Below are positions 28,755 to 37,742 of a stretch of DNA of 64,000 nucleotides, in pieces. The notes below the pieces were generated by a model. That model ran no database searches. It had not been told where the DNA came from and saw nothing but the letters and a program-made list of their open reading frames with translations. The number at the start of each line of letters is the position of its first letter. Within the stretch, counting starts at the first letter, position 1. The stretch covers positions 62,001 through 126,000 of the forward strand of contig CAITUY010000178.1 of assembly GCA_903895695.1 (NCBI GenBank), given 5' to 3'. The DNA comes from an uncultured bacterium. GTDB taxonomy: Bacteria; Verrucomicrobiota; Kiritimatiellia; CAIKKV01; CAITUY01. Made by a program: the position numbers and the translations under genes.

Positions 28755-30470
28755 TCACTCGCCGGCGGCGGCCCGGAAGTCGACCACGTGCATCTGCTGT
28801 GTCTCGCGGCCGAGGTAGGCGTTCTTCCGCAACATGAAGGCGACATCCAGCGGACCATCGGGCAAGGGCTGGCGAGCCATACCGAAGGCGATGGCGTCAA
28901 GGCGCCGCCCGCCGGCCGTGACCGTGAACTTGAGGTGCCCGTCGCCCACTTCACGGGCGCTTCCGGCCAGGGTCACACCCCGTACGGCCCACACCGGTTC
29001 CGGATGCTGCTCACCGAAGGGCGCCAACTGTTCGAGGGCGCCGGGGAAACCGGACTGAAGCACCTCGTCGAGGGTGACCCATGCGTCGATGCGTTGTTCC
29101 GGCCGCAGGTCGCGTCCCTGAAGAACCGTCGCGCAGACGCCATGGAAGGCGCCCTGAAACCGTTCAAAGGCGTCCCGACGCAGTTCCAGCCCGGCCGCCT
29201 TCGAGTGTCCGCCGTGCTTCAGGAGATGCTCCGAACAGGCCGCCAGGGCGCTCACCAGGTCGAGGCCCTCGATACTGCGACCCGATCCCCGCCCGAGGCC
29301 CGCCTCGTCGAACCCCACGACGATGGCCGGGCGCCCGTAGCGCGACGCCAATCGCGCCGCCACGATACCCGCCACGCCCACATGCCATCCAGTCTCACCC
29401 ACGACGACGGCAAAATGCTCCTCCGGCTTAAAGACCGCATCGAGACGCCGAATGGATTCCTGCAGAATATCGCCCTCGACGCGTTTGCGTTCCCGGTTTG
29501 CCCCCTCCAGCGCCGTCGCCATGGACTGGGCGCCTGCCTCCTGCGCGGTCATGAGCAGATCGAGAGCCAGTTCGGCGTTGCCGAGCCGGCCGGCGGCGTT
29601 CAGGCGGGGCCCCAGCACGAACCCGACATGGTAGGCGCCCAGTTCGCCGGTGGCGCCGGCGGTCTCCGCCAGGGCGCGCAGGCCGACGCGGCTCTTGCCA
29701 TTGAGACAGGCCAGGCCGTGCCGGATCAGGATCCGGTTCTCGCCCAGCACCGGCACGACATCGGCTATCGTCCCCAGCGCGACCAGGTCGAGGAACTGGC
29801 GCAGGTCGAGCCCGGCGGCCGAGGCATGGCCCCGCTCGCGCCCCGTCTTAAGAAGCGCGTGGCACAGCTTGAACGCCACGCCGACACCCGCCAACATGCG
29901 CTGCGGCGAGGACTCACCGCGCTTGGGGTTGACGACGGCGACCGCGGGGGCGGGCGCTCCGTCCACGGCGTGATGGTCAGTCACGACCACGTCGACCCCG
30001 GCGGCCCGCGCCCGGGCCACGGCCTCGTGCGACCCGGTCCCGCAGTCGACGGTCACGATCAGGCGGGGATGGTGGGCGGCCAGGCACCGGTCCAGAGATT
30101 CCACGCCCAGCCCGTAGCCCTCGTCGATGCGGTTCGGCAGGCTCGCCTCGACCCGCCCGCCCAGCGCGCGCAATACGGACACCAGCAGGGCCGTGGCGGT
30201 CACGCCGTCGACATCATAGTCGCCGTACACCGCAATCGGTTCATCGGTCTCGAGCGCGCGCCAGATACGGTCCACGGCCGCGGCCATGTCGGGGAGTTCA
30301 AAGGGATCGGCCAGATCGCTCAGGCGTGGCCGCAGGAAACGATCGATCTGCGCCGGGGCCGTCAGGCCCCGGGCCACCAGCACGCGCGCCACCGCGAAGG
30401 GGAGACCGGCCTGGCGGGCGAACTCGCGCGCCAGACCGTCATCCGCGGGTGCGATCCGCCAGCGCTTCAC
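28755..30470 (-). CDS. recJ: Single-stranded-DNA-specific exonuclease RecJ
   Basis: This 571-residue protein has the DHH phosphoesterase motifs of RecJ: AVYGDYDVDGVTATALL (~residues 79-95), LIVTVDCGTGSHEAV and the DHH block VVVTDHHAVDG. The DHHA1-type region follows with VGETGWHVGVAGIVAARL and KHGGHSKAAGLEL. It degrades single-stranded DNA 5' to 3' in recombination and mismatch repair. Length is normal for the family (~560-580). The ATG overlaps the secDF stop (ATGA), so it is the coupled last gene of the aroC-tgt-yajC-secDF-recJ operon. Confidence 0.95.
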   Translation of the reverse strand: MKRWRIAPADDGLAREFARQAGLPFAVARVLVARGLTAPAQIDRFLRPRLSDLADPFELPDMAAAVDRIWRALETDEPIAVYGDYDVDGVTATALLVSVLRALGGRVEASLPNRIDEGYGLGVESLDRCLAAHHPRLIVTVDCGTGSHEAVARARAAGVDVVVTDHHAVDGAPAPAVAVVNPKRGESSPQRMLAGVGVAFKLCHALLKTGRERGHASAAGLDLRQFLDLVALGTIADVVPVLGENRILIRHGLACLNGKSRVGLRALAETAGATGELGAYHVGFVLGPRLNAAGRLGNAELALDLLMTAQEAGAQSMATALEGANRERKRVEGDILQESIRRLDAVFKPEEHFAVVVGETGWHVGVAGIVAARLASRYGRPAIVVGFDEAGLGRGSGRSIEGLDLVSALAACSEHLLKHGGHSKAAGLELRRDAFERFQGAFHGVCATVLQGRDLRPEQRIDAWVTLDEVLQSGFPGALEQLAPFGEQHPEPVWAVRGVTLAGSAREVGDGHLKFTVTAGGRRLDAIAFGMARQPLPDGPLDVAFMLRKNAYLGRETQQMHVVDFRAAAGE

Positions 30471-33001
30471 TTCGTGGACTTGGCGGCACCCAGGTCAGGC
30501 GATTTCCAGCGGTACCACACCAGTGTGATCGGGGTGGCAATATACACGGACGAGTACGTGCCGGTGATCATGCCAATCAGCATGGCCACAGAGAAGTCCC
30601 GCAGCGCGCCGCCACCCATGAGCAGCAGGAATAGCACCGAGATCAGCGTGTAGAAGTTCGTCAGCAGCGTCCGGGCCAGGGTCTGGTTGATGCTCAGGTT
30701 ACAGATATCCTTGAACGGCTGCTGCCCCCGCGTCAGCCGCAGGTTCTCGCGGATCCGATCAAAGATCACGATCGTGTCGTTGACCGAATAACCGATGATC
30801 GTCAACACGGCCGCCACAATCGTCATGGTGAGCTGGAAGCCCAACAGATGGCAGACGCCGATGGTGATCATCGCATCGTGGAACGTGGCCACGATCGCGC
30901 CCATGCCGAAGCCGATCTCGAACCGGAAGGCGATGTAGACGACCATCGCGATCAACCCGATCACGAGCGCCATGATGGCCCGCTTCTCCAACTCCTTGCC
31001 CACCTGCGGGCCGACGTCATCCTGCTGCATGACCTTGAAGCCGCACTGCGGCAGCTTCTCGATCAGGGTCTTGCTGGTCAAGTCGCCTTGAACGGTGGCC
31101 ACCTTGACCTGCAGGACTTCGCGACTGCCGGACTCCATACCCTTCGAATACTGGATGATGGGATCCTTCACGCCCGCTTCCGTCAGCGCGGAACGGACTA
31201 CATCGACTTCCGCCTTCTGCTCAAAGCTCAACGTCACGGACGCACCACCCGTGAAGTCCACGCCGAACACCTTCGTGCGGTCCTGCATGCCGTGCAGGCA
31301 CATGATGGCCCACGACGCGACGACCACAACCATGGTTCCGCCCAGCCACCACTTCCACCAACTGATGAAATCGATCTTGGTGTGCGGGATCAGCGAGAAC
31401 ATCTTCAACACGCCCGTGTTGCTCGTCCGCGATGCGATCACGCTGTGGCACATGTGCGTGACGGTGACGGCCGTGTAGAGGTTGATCAACAAGCCGGCGA
31501 TCAGGGTTACCGCGTAACCACGGATCGGGCCTGAGCCGAAGATGAACATGATCACGGCAGTCAGGATCGTTGCCACGTGCGAGTCGAACACCGCCGAAAA
31601 CGCCCTGGAGAACCCGGCGTCGATCGAGGCTTTGATCCCCTTGCCCGCGGCCAGTTCCTCACGAATACGCTCGAAAATCAGCACGTTGGTGTCGACCGCC
31701 ATACCGATTGACAGGGCGATGCCGGCGATGCCCGGCAGCGTCAGCACCGGCAGGGCGATCGCCGCACCGGCGCGCGCATCGCTGGCGAAAAGCCCCAGGA
31801 TGCCGGCCACGACAATCATGCCCAGGGGCAGCAACACGACGTTGAGGATCAGGGCCGCATCCGCCAGGAGACCGTTGACCAGGTAGTACATGGCCATCAG
31901 GAGGATGATCACGGCGCACCCGTAGACACCGGCGTAGATGCCGTTATGGATGGAATCCGCGCCCAGCGTCGGGTCGACGATACGCTTCTCGACGATGTTC
32001 ACGGGCGCCGGCAGGGAGCCGGCCTTGAGAATATTGGCAAGGAAGCCTGCTTCCTGCGGCGTGAAGCTCCCGCTGATCTCGGCCCGGCCGCCGCTGATCG
32101 CCTCGCGAATGACGGGTGCGGAATAAAGCGTGCCGTCCAGCACGATCGCCATCTGCCGGCCGACCTGCAAGTTCGAGTTCTTGGCGCCGCCCGGCGCGTA
32201 GTCGGACGTCACATTCCTGAACTGGCGCGTGCCCTTGGCGTTGAACTCCAACGAGACGACCGCCTGACCGAGCGAGCGGAAGTCCACCGCCGCGCGCTTG
32301 ACGGTTTCGCCGGTCAGTTGCGCCTTTTTTTCGACATAATAGGGCGAATAGACTTCCTGCCCCTGGATCTTCTCCTTCTCGAGCAGCATTTCGCAGCCGG
32401 CCGGGGCATGGAACTGGGCCACTTTCTTGCGGAACTCCACGTCCATGTCCTTGTCGGCCACGGCCTTCCGGTCACGCTTGTAGTAGTTCCGGCTTACGCT
32501 GTTATCCGTCACCGAGGCAATCGTGTAGCCGGGCGGCGCGGAACCGCGGTCGAACAGTTTGTCGATCAGGTCGCGGTTCTTTTCGCTAACCATCCGGAAC
32601 TCGAGGAATGCCGCACTCTGGATTGAACGGGCGGCCTCATCGCGCTTCTTCTCGTCGACGCCGGGGAGCTGAACGACGATGCGGTTATCCTTTTCGGGAT
32701 AGATTACCGGTTCGGCAATGCCCATGCCGTCGACGCGGTTCCGGATGACCTCGAGGGCGCGGCCCTGGGCCTCCTTGACCTTGGCCGGGACACGGCTGAG
32801 GATCTGGTCCTCGGTCATGTCTTTCAATTCGTCGCGAAGCTGGGCCGCGACGGCCTGATCGTCGATCTGCACCGTAAAGCTGGTGCCGCCTTTCAGGTCC
32901 AAGCCCAGGCGCACTTTGTCCTTGAAGGGCAGCATCGTCCAGAACGACGCCGAGACCAACACCACCAGCAAAGGCCACTTCCACCACGATTTCCTGTCCA
33001 T
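30467..33001 (-). CDS. secDF: Protein translocase SecDF fusion
   Basis: This 844-residue protein fuses SecD and SecF, the proton-driven accessory of the Sec translocon. It begins with a membrane helix and the SecD block RLGLDLKGGTSFTVQ (residues 31-45), then the large periplasmic P1 region. SecD membrane helices follow, with TLPGIAGIALSIGMAVDTNV. SecF starts near residue 545 (second WWKWW), continues with GVDFTGGASVTLSFE and ends in a TM bundle with IIGYSVNDTIVIFDRIREN. It starts 74 bases after yajC, and its stop overlaps the recJ start. Gene order yajC-secD(F) is conserved in bacteria. Confidence 0.96.
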   Translation of the reverse strand: MDRKSWWKWPLLVVLVSASFWTMLPFKDKVRLGLDLKGGTSFTVQIDDQAVAAQLRDELKDMTEDQILSRVPAKVKEAQGRALEVIRNRVDGMGIAEPVIYPEKDNRIVVQLPGVDEKKRDEAARSIQSAAFLEFRMVSEKNRDLIDKLFDRGSAPPGYTIASVTDNSVSRNYYKRDRKAVADKDMDVEFRKKVAQFHAPAGCEMLLEKEKIQGQEVYSPYYVEKKAQLTGETVKRAAVDFRSLGQAVVSLEFNAKGTRQFRNVTSDYAPGGAKNSNLQVGRQMAIVLDGTLYSAPVIREAISGGRAEISGSFTPQEAGFLANILKAGSLPAPVNIVEKRIVDPTLGADSIHNGIYAGVYGCAVIILLMAMYYLVNGLLADAALILNVVLLPLGMIVVAGILGLFASDARAGAAIALPVLTLPGIAGIALSIGMAVDTNVLIFERIREELAAGKGIKASIDAGFSRAFSAVFDSHVATILTAVIMFIFGSGPIRGYAVTLIAGLLINLYTAVTVTHMCHSVIASRTSNTGVLKMFSLIPHTKIDFISWWKWWLGGTMVVVVASWAIMCLHGMQDRTKVFGVDFTGGASVTLSFEQKAEVDVVRSALTEAGVKDPIIQYSKGMESGSREVLQVKVATVQGDLTSKTLIEKLPQCGFKVMQQDDVGPQVGKELEKRAIMALVIGLIAMVVYIAFRFEIGFGMGAIVATFHDAMITIGVCHLLGFQLTMTIVAAVLTIIGYSVNDTIVIFDRIRENLRLTRGQQPFKDICNLSINQTLARTLLTNFYTLISVLFLLLMGGGALRDFSVAMLIGMITGTYSSVYIATPITLVWYRWKSPDLGAAKSTK

Positions 33002-33075
33002 ACGGCTCTACTCCCGCTCGGATCGCATCGACACCCACATCCCGGAACCGGGGACCGCCACAGCCCCCGCGATCA

Positions 33076-33435
33076 TCACGTCGTCTTCTCAACCTCGCCC
33101 GGCGATTCGTCCTTTTCCAGCACGCGCAGCACGGCGCCGCGGGCGATGTCAACCTTGACGCCGTCCGCGATCTTCACCGTGTAACTCTGGTCCTTGACGT
33201 TCGCAACCGTTCCGATCATCCCACCGCAGAACAGAATGCGGTCGCCGGTCTTGATGGACTCCAGCAGCCGCTTGCGTTCTTTTTCCTTTTTGGCCTGCGG
33301 CCGGATCATCATGAAATAGAAGAGCGCAAAGATGATCAGCATATAACCGATCATCAGGCCCGCGCCCCCGCCCTGGCCTTGCGGCCCGCCCGGGGAATTT
33401 CCCATCGCCAACGTCAACATCGTCAATCCGCTCAT
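33076..33435 (-). CDS. yajC: Preprotein translocase subunit YajC
   Basis: This 119-residue inner-membrane protein has a single membrane helix (YMLIIFALFYFMMIRPQ, ~residues 32-48). The family signature RPQAKKEKERK and the cytoplasmic beta domain (GDRILFCGGMIGTVANV) follow. It associates with SecDF. The start was placed at 33435, where the ATG overlaps the tgt stop (ATGA) and AGGAGG lies 8 bases upstream inside tgt. The longer reading to 33642 lies in tgt. Confidence 0.93.
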   Translation of the reverse strand: MSGLTMLTLAMGNSPGGPQGQGGGAGLMIGYMLIIFALFYFMMIRPQAKKEKERKRLLESIKTGDRILFCGGMIGTVANVKDQSYTVKIADGVKVDIARGAVLRVLEKDESPGEVEKTT

Positions 33436-34556
33436 CCGTCGTCCTCCTTGCAGGCGGCGTGGTACGCCGCCCTGAACTCCCCGAACGCCCCGCAGGCAAT
33501 GGCCTGCTGCAATTCGCGCGTAAACTCCATGTATCGGTGCAGGTTGTGAATCGTCAGCAACCGCACCCCGAGAATCTCGCCCACGTTCAGCAGATGCCGC
33601 ACGTAGGCCCGGCTGAAGTGGCGGCAACAGTAACAGCCGCACCCTTCCTCAACCGGCCGCGGATCCTCCTTGTACTCGCCCGCCTTGACCGCCACCCGCC
33701 CGGTACGCGTGAACGCCGTGCCGTTGCGCGCATACCGTGTCGGCATGACGCAGTCGAACATATCCACGCCCAAGGCCACGGCCTCGATCATCTGGCCCAT
33801 CACGCCAACGCCCATCAAGTAGCGCGGCCGCTCCATCGGCAGATGCCCGACGCTGTGGCGGACGCCGTCCAGCAGCAACGCCTCGGGTTCACCGACGCTG
33901 ACACCGCCGATCGCGTACCCGTCAAAACCCATGGCCGTCAACTCCCGCGCGCACCGCGCCCGGAGCTCGGCAAACTCGCCGCCTTGCACGATACCGAACA
34001 CCAATTGGCCGTTATCAGGGCGCAATGCGGCACAAGAAGCGGCCCATGATAGGGTGCGTTCCACGGCCTGACAAGCGTATTCATGGCTGCAGGGATAAGG
34101 CGGGCACTCGTCGAAAACCATGGCAATATCCGACCCCAAACGGCGCTGAATGTCCATCGCCTCCCGCGGTCCGAGGAACAGCCGGCTCCCGTCCACATGG
34201 GAGGCGAACTCGACCCCGTCCGGCTTGATCTTCCGGAGCCCCGAAAGGCTGAAAACCTGGAACCCGCCGCTATCGGTCAGGATCGGGCGGTTCCAGCCCA
34301 TAAACCGATGCAGCCCCCCGCAGCGCTCGACGATGTCGACACCCGGCCGGATATGCAGATGGTAGGTGTTGCCGAGCACGATTCCGACGCCCGACTCCTC
34401 GAGCTCGCGCGGCGTCATGGCCTTGACCGTGGCCTGCGTACCGACCGGCATGAACACGGGTGTCTCGACCGGGCCATGGAGGGTCCATAGCCGGCCCCGC
34501 CGCGCCTGGGTTTGGGGATCGGCGGCCAGGATCTCGAATGTCCCGGGCCGGCTCAT
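33432..34556 (-). CDS. tgt: Queuine tRNA-ribosyltransferase
   Basis: This 374-residue bacterial Tgt exchanges guanine-34 of tRNA Asp/Asn/His/Tyr for preQ1 in queuosine synthesis. Key residues are present: Asp95 in [12 protein letters not shown], nucleophile Asp268 in [12 protein letters not shown], and zinc ligands Cys306, Cys308, Cys311 and His337 (GCGCYCC...TIHNLH). The ATG overlaps the aroC stop (ATGA). The tgt-yajC-secDF order is widely conserved. Confidence 0.96.
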   Translation of the reverse strand: MSRPGTFEILAADPQTQARRGRLWTLHGPVETPVFMPVGTQATVKAMTPRELEESGVGIVLGNTYHLHIRPGVDIVERCGGLHRFMGWNRPILTDSGGFQVFSLSGLRKIKPDGVEFASHVDGSRLFLGPREAMDIQRRLGSDIAMVFDECPPYPCSHEYACQAVERTLSWAASCAALRPDNGQLVFGIVQGGEFAELRARCARELTAMGFDGYAIGGVSVGEPEALLLDGVRHSVGHLPMERPRYLMGVGVMGQMIEAVALGVDMFDCVMPTRYARNGTAFTRTGRVAVKAGEYKEDPRPVEEGCGCYCCRHFSRAYVRHLLNVGEILGVRLLTIHNLHRYMEFTRELQQAIACGAFGEFRAAYHAACKEDDG

Positions 34557-35632
34557 CGGACCGCGGCCGCCATCAGGGCGGCATCGGCCAGGACCAGCGC
34601 GGCCATGGCCTCCACCACCGGGACCGCGCGCGGCACGACGCAAGGATCGTGGCGCCCCTTGGGCTGGAGCGTCACGTCGCCGCCTGCCCAGTCCACGGTC
34701 TGCTGCGGCCTTGAAATCGTAGCCGGGGGCTTGAATGCCACGCGGAACACGATGGGTTCGCCATTCGAGATTCCGCCCTGGATTCCGCCACTTCGGTTGG
34801 TCGTGGTGCCCAATCGCTCGCCCTTCTTGATGAAGATGTCGTTGTGCTCCGAACCGCGCATGCGGGTGGCGGCGAACCCCGAGCCCCACTCAAAACCGTG
34901 TGTCGCGGGGATCGAGCACATGGCCCACGCCAGCCGCGCGTTGAGCTTGTCGAAGATCGGGTCGCCCCAGCCGGCCGGCACATTACGGCAAACGCACGCC
35001 ACGATGCCGCCGACCGAGTCCCCCTCCTCCTTCACGCCCCGGATCGCGCCCGCCATCTGCTCGGCGGTCGCCGGATCGGGACACCGGACGGGATGCCGAT
35101 CCACGGCCTCGCGGGTCAGCGCGGCCAGGTCAGGGTCCGGCGCGGTGACATTGCCCACGCTGCGCACCCAGGCGACGATTTCGATGCCATGGCGTTCCCG
35201 GAGCATCTTCTCGGCAGCGGCGCCGGCCGCGACCCGCGCCGCCGTCTCCCGGGCGCTCGCGCGCCCGCCGCCACTCGACGCCAGAACCCCGTATTTCGCG
35301 CGGTAGGTGAAGTCGGCGTGCGAAGGGCGCGGCGCGCCAAGCAGTTCGCCATAGTCCTCCGGCCGCATGTCACGGTTCGCAATGACCAGCGCCACCGGGG
35401 ACCCCAACGTGAGCCCCTTCTCAACGCCCGACACGATCTGCACGCGGTCCGGCTCCGACCGGGGCGTGGTCAAGTCGCTCTGTCCGGGCCGCCGACGGTC
35501 GAGCTGGGGCTGGAGATCAGCCTCGCTCAGCGCCAGCCGGGCCGGCAGGCCGTCGATAACGGCCCCGACGAAAGCGCCGTGTGACTCCCCGAACGTGGTG
35601 ACCCTCAAAACGCTGCCAAATGTGCTGGCCAT
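34553..35632 (-). CDS. aroC: Chorismate synthase
   Basis: This 359-residue enzyme catalyses EPSP to chorismate with reduced FMN, the last shikimate-pathway step. Signatures seen are [19 protein letters not shown] near the N-terminus, [20 protein letters not shown], the [10 protein letters not shown] region and the [13 protein letters not shown] block. The ATG at 35632 follows GGGAGG by about 8 bases; the reading frame extends upstream to 35812 but without family sequence. It is the first gene of the coupled operon running to recJ, which joins amino-acid, tRNA-modification, secretion and repair functions. Confidence 0.96.
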   Translation of the reverse strand: MASTFGSVLRVTTFGESHGAFVGAVIDGLPARLALSEADLQPQLDRRRPGQSDLTTPRSEPDRVQIVSGVEKGLTLGSPVALVIANRDMRPEDYGELLGAPRPSHADFTYRAKYGVLASSGGGRASARETAARVAAGAAAEKMLRERHGIEIVAWVRSVGNVTAPDPDLAALTREAVDRHPVRCPDPATAEQMAGAIRGVKEEGDSVGGIVACVCRNVPAGWGDPIFDKLNARLAWAMCSIPATHGFEWGSGFAATRMRGSEHNDIFIKKGERLGTTTNRSGGIQGGISNGEPIVFRVAFKPPATISRPQQTVDWAGGDVTLQPKGRHDPCVVPRAVPVVEAMAALVLADAALMAAAVR

Positions 35633-35875
35633 CCGCTTGCCTCCCGTTTCGGCAACTCTACGGAAGCCCTCCACGGCTGGCAACGGTTTCTTTGCGCGGC
35701 GGCGCGGCCTATAGCACGGGTCAGTCCGCCCCGCGCCGGGCCAACGGCGGCACCAAGAGGCATAGTCGTCTACGTCGGGAGTCGACCTTGCTACTTGAGG
35801 GTTGCATCCCATCCGGCGAGGCTTTTCACGGCGCGACGACCCCCATCCCGATTGTGAAGGCGCGGGGTGACTGCC

Positions 35876-36397
35876 TTACCGTTGTTCGGTTTCTGCCTCA
35901 GCACGCCGGTCTTCCGTTTCCGCTACCGATTGGTTCAGCCCCAGCTGCGCAAGAAGTGTGTGCGTCTTGTGGTGCGCCCACTCCTCGTACTCTGACGTTG
36001 TGGTATCACTTCTGCTCAGCAGTTCTTGGCGAAGTGCACCGAGGCGGTCGCGCATCTGCCAGTCCATCTGGTCGGGCCTCGCCACACGCAGAATCTTGTC
36101 CATAAGGTCGCCGACTATCTCACTGGGCCTTTCCCTGGCAGCGGCTAATCTGTGGGAAAGGGCGATAAGTTTCTGGCCGCTGGGCGGCCGACTCAGTTGT
36201 ATGAAGTCACAAGCGTCATGAGGACTCACGACCCAGCCGCAGTCCGCGACTTTTCTTGCAATCTCAGTCATGGTCCGATCCCACGTCAGGCACATCTGCC
36301 CAACCACACCTTGTGCTGTGTTCTTTCGCATTGCGGATAGGTACGGATGAGCAGTCGTGCGTAGCCTACTACATTCGTGACGCCGCAATGTTCTCAC
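35876..36397 (-). CDS. Hypothetical protein
   Basis: This 173-residue ORF starts with GTG (in-frame ATG alternatives at 36331 and further in). I do not recognise a family. The protein looks soluble and mainly helical, with a charged C-terminus (SVAETEDRRAEAETEQR). Base composition is less GC-rich than the neighbouring operon, and it lies in an accessory stretch between aroC and smc with no operon partner. A single-domain accessory gene of recent acquisition is plausible; spurious annotation is possible. Confidence 0.45.
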   Translation of the reverse strand: MRTLRRHECSRLRTTAHPYLSAMRKNTAQGVVGQMCLTWDRTMTEIARKVADCGWVVSPHDACDFIQLSRPPSGQKLIALSHRLAAARERPSEIVGDLMDKILRVARPDQMDWQMRDRLGALRQELLSRSDTTTSEYEEWAHHKTHTLLAQLGLNQSVAETEDRRAEAETEQR

Positions 36398-36812
36398 CGA
36401 GCGACACTAATCTGTAAACGAGATTCCTCTGCGCTGGCAGTTTAGCTCATTTCGTGCGGGCAGGAGTACCCGGAAGTGGCGCAGACCGGACCTTAGAATA
36501 GAGCTTACCAACCGCAAACTCGAACCGGGCTGCCTACGGCTTCATCAAGGGCATCCGCGGCAGACCGGGCGATGAATGACGATCGGGGCAACTGTTATCG
36601 GTTGATTTATATTTATCTATAGTTTGTTATTTAATAATGAATTGCCCGCAATGGGCACTCCGGTTATCATCCGGCATGGAATTCAGGATCAGCACAGGGG
36701 CGAGGACGCCCGACGTCCGATCCCCGACGTCCGTCCAGGGGGACGTTTGCCCTGACGCGGCATCGACGTCGGGAGTCGGGATTCCTCCCCGGAAAGGCAC
36801 GGCATAGCAGGC
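36398..36812. other. Non-coding accessory stretch with an AT-rich patch
   Basis: This 415-base interval has no convincing gene. The stretch 36600-36645 is strikingly AT-rich for this genome (ttgatttatatttatctata and onward) and contains a weak promoter-like pair for the + strand: TTGATT at 36602 and TGTTAT at 36625, spacer 17. The right part carries the palindromic element at 36705-36787. Together they may be the upstream control region of the gene at 36813. Confidence 0.45.
36705..36787. repeat. Heptamer-period inverted repeat, left flank of the four-helix-bundle gene
   Basis: Four consecutive heptamers (gacgccc, gacgtcc, gatcccc, gacgtcc; 36705-36732) form the left arm. The right arm is the complementary series cgtcggg, agtcggg, attcctc (36767-36787). 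It shares a 12-mer (gaggacgcccga) and a 15-mer (cgtcgggagtcggga) with the element at 37549-37662, so the two flanks are direct copies of one palindromic element about 850 bases apart. Confidence 0.75.
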
Positions 36813-37535
36813 GTGAGCAAAATCTTCAACAAGAGCGGAGGCTACCGCAAACTCTACTCCTTCAACTTTGCGACCGTCGTGCATCTGGGGACGATCGCAT
36901 TCTGCAAACGCTACGTTCCATGGCAGGAAGATCCGCTGGGCAAGGTCGTGGGGCAGATGGTTGGTGCGGCACGGTCGGGACGGATCAATATCGCGGAAGG
37001 CTCGGAGCGCGCGGGCACCTCCACGGAAACCGAGATTAAGCTGACGGACGTGGCGCGGGCCAGCCTGGCCGAACTCCAAAACGATCTGGAAACCTGGCTG
37101 GCGGAACGCGAGAGCGTCCCGTGGAGCGTGAAAGACGCTGAACACCAGAAGGTATCGGCCATCAAGCTGGAGCCGTTCGCTTACACGGACGACGCGCTCC
37201 ACGATTACTGGACCTACCTGCACCGCGAGAAACGCAAGTTCGATCCGTGGCTCAAGAGCGACGATCCGGCAGTTGCCGCCAATGCACTGATCGTGCTGAT
37301 CCAGCGCACTACGGCGCTGCTCAGCCGCCAGATGGTAGCGCAGGAGGAAGACTTTGTTCAGCACGGGGGCATCAAGGAACGCATGTACAAGGCCCGGACC
37401 GAGACGGCGGTCACAGCCGAAGCGGGCCCCGTTTGCCCCAAGTGCGGCAAGCCCATGCGAAAGCGCAAGTCGGTCAAAGGCGAGTTCTGGGGCTGCACGG
37501 GCTACCCGGACTGCAAGGGGACACGCGAGGTGTGA
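36813..37535 (+). CDS. Four-helix-bundle suffix protein with C-terminal topoisomerase-type zinc ribbon
   Basis: This 240-residue protein starts with GTG. Residues ~9-190 match the 'four helix bundle suffix' group related to 23S rRNA intervening-sequence proteins and Avd. Visible blocks are FNKSGGYRKLYSFN, QMVGAARSGRINIAEGSERAGTS, ELKLTDVARASLAELQNDLE-like text (EIKLTDVARASLAEL), AANALIVLIQRTTALLSRQ and EEDFVQHGGIKERMY. The last ~35 residues add a zinc ribbon CPKCGKPM...FWGCTGYPDCKG of the type found at topoisomerase I C-termini. Function of the group is unknown; the fold suggests nucleic-acid or RNP binding. It is bracketed by copies of a palindromic repeat. Confidence 0.8.
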   Translation: MSKIFNKSGGYRKLYSFNFATVVHLGTIAFCKRYVPWQEDPLGKVVGQMVGAARSGRINIAEGSERAGTSTETEIKLTDVARASLAELQNDLETWLAERESVPWSVKDAEHQKVSAIKLEPFAYTDDALHDYWTYLHREKRKFDPWLKSDDPAVAANALIVLIQRTTALLSRQMVAQEEDFVQHGGIKERMYKARTETAVTAEAGPVCPKCGKPMRKRKSVKGEFWGCTGYPDCKGTREV

Positions 37536-37548
37536 GCGACAGGTACTT

Positions 37549-37662
37549 GAGGACGCCCGAGGCCCGACATCCCGACGCCCATGTGTGAGGACGCTCCACC
37601 TTTCGAAGCCCGGGCGTCGGTCGTCGGGAGTCGGGAGTCGCGCTTTCTGGTGTCGCGCTTTC
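37549..37662. repeat. Heptamer-period inverted repeat, right flank of the four-helix-bundle gene
   Basis: The left arm is gacgccc, gaggccc, gacatcc and gacgccc (37552-37580, one base inserted). The right arm is gcgtcgg, tcgtcgg, gagtcgg, gagtcgc (37614-37641), followed by a degenerate duplication containing tcgcgctttct twice. It begins 14 bases after the stop of the gene at 36813 and ends about 80 bases before smc. It shares two exact words with the left flank element at 36702-36787. Confidence 0.75.
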
Positions 37663-37742
37663 TGATTGCCCGCCCCCCGCCGGAATGGTATGTGTAGCGC
37701 CCGTTTTTGGCGTGGCCCCCAGCATCGCCCAGGAGTTGACCG

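Noticed and set aside
28674..30653. 659-codon open frame on the + strand
   Set aside because: Antisense to recJ, whose motifs are complete.
36705..37662. Heptamer clusters considered as a CRISPR array
   Set aside because: Units are 7 bases, contiguous and arranged as inverted arms, with no unique spacers.
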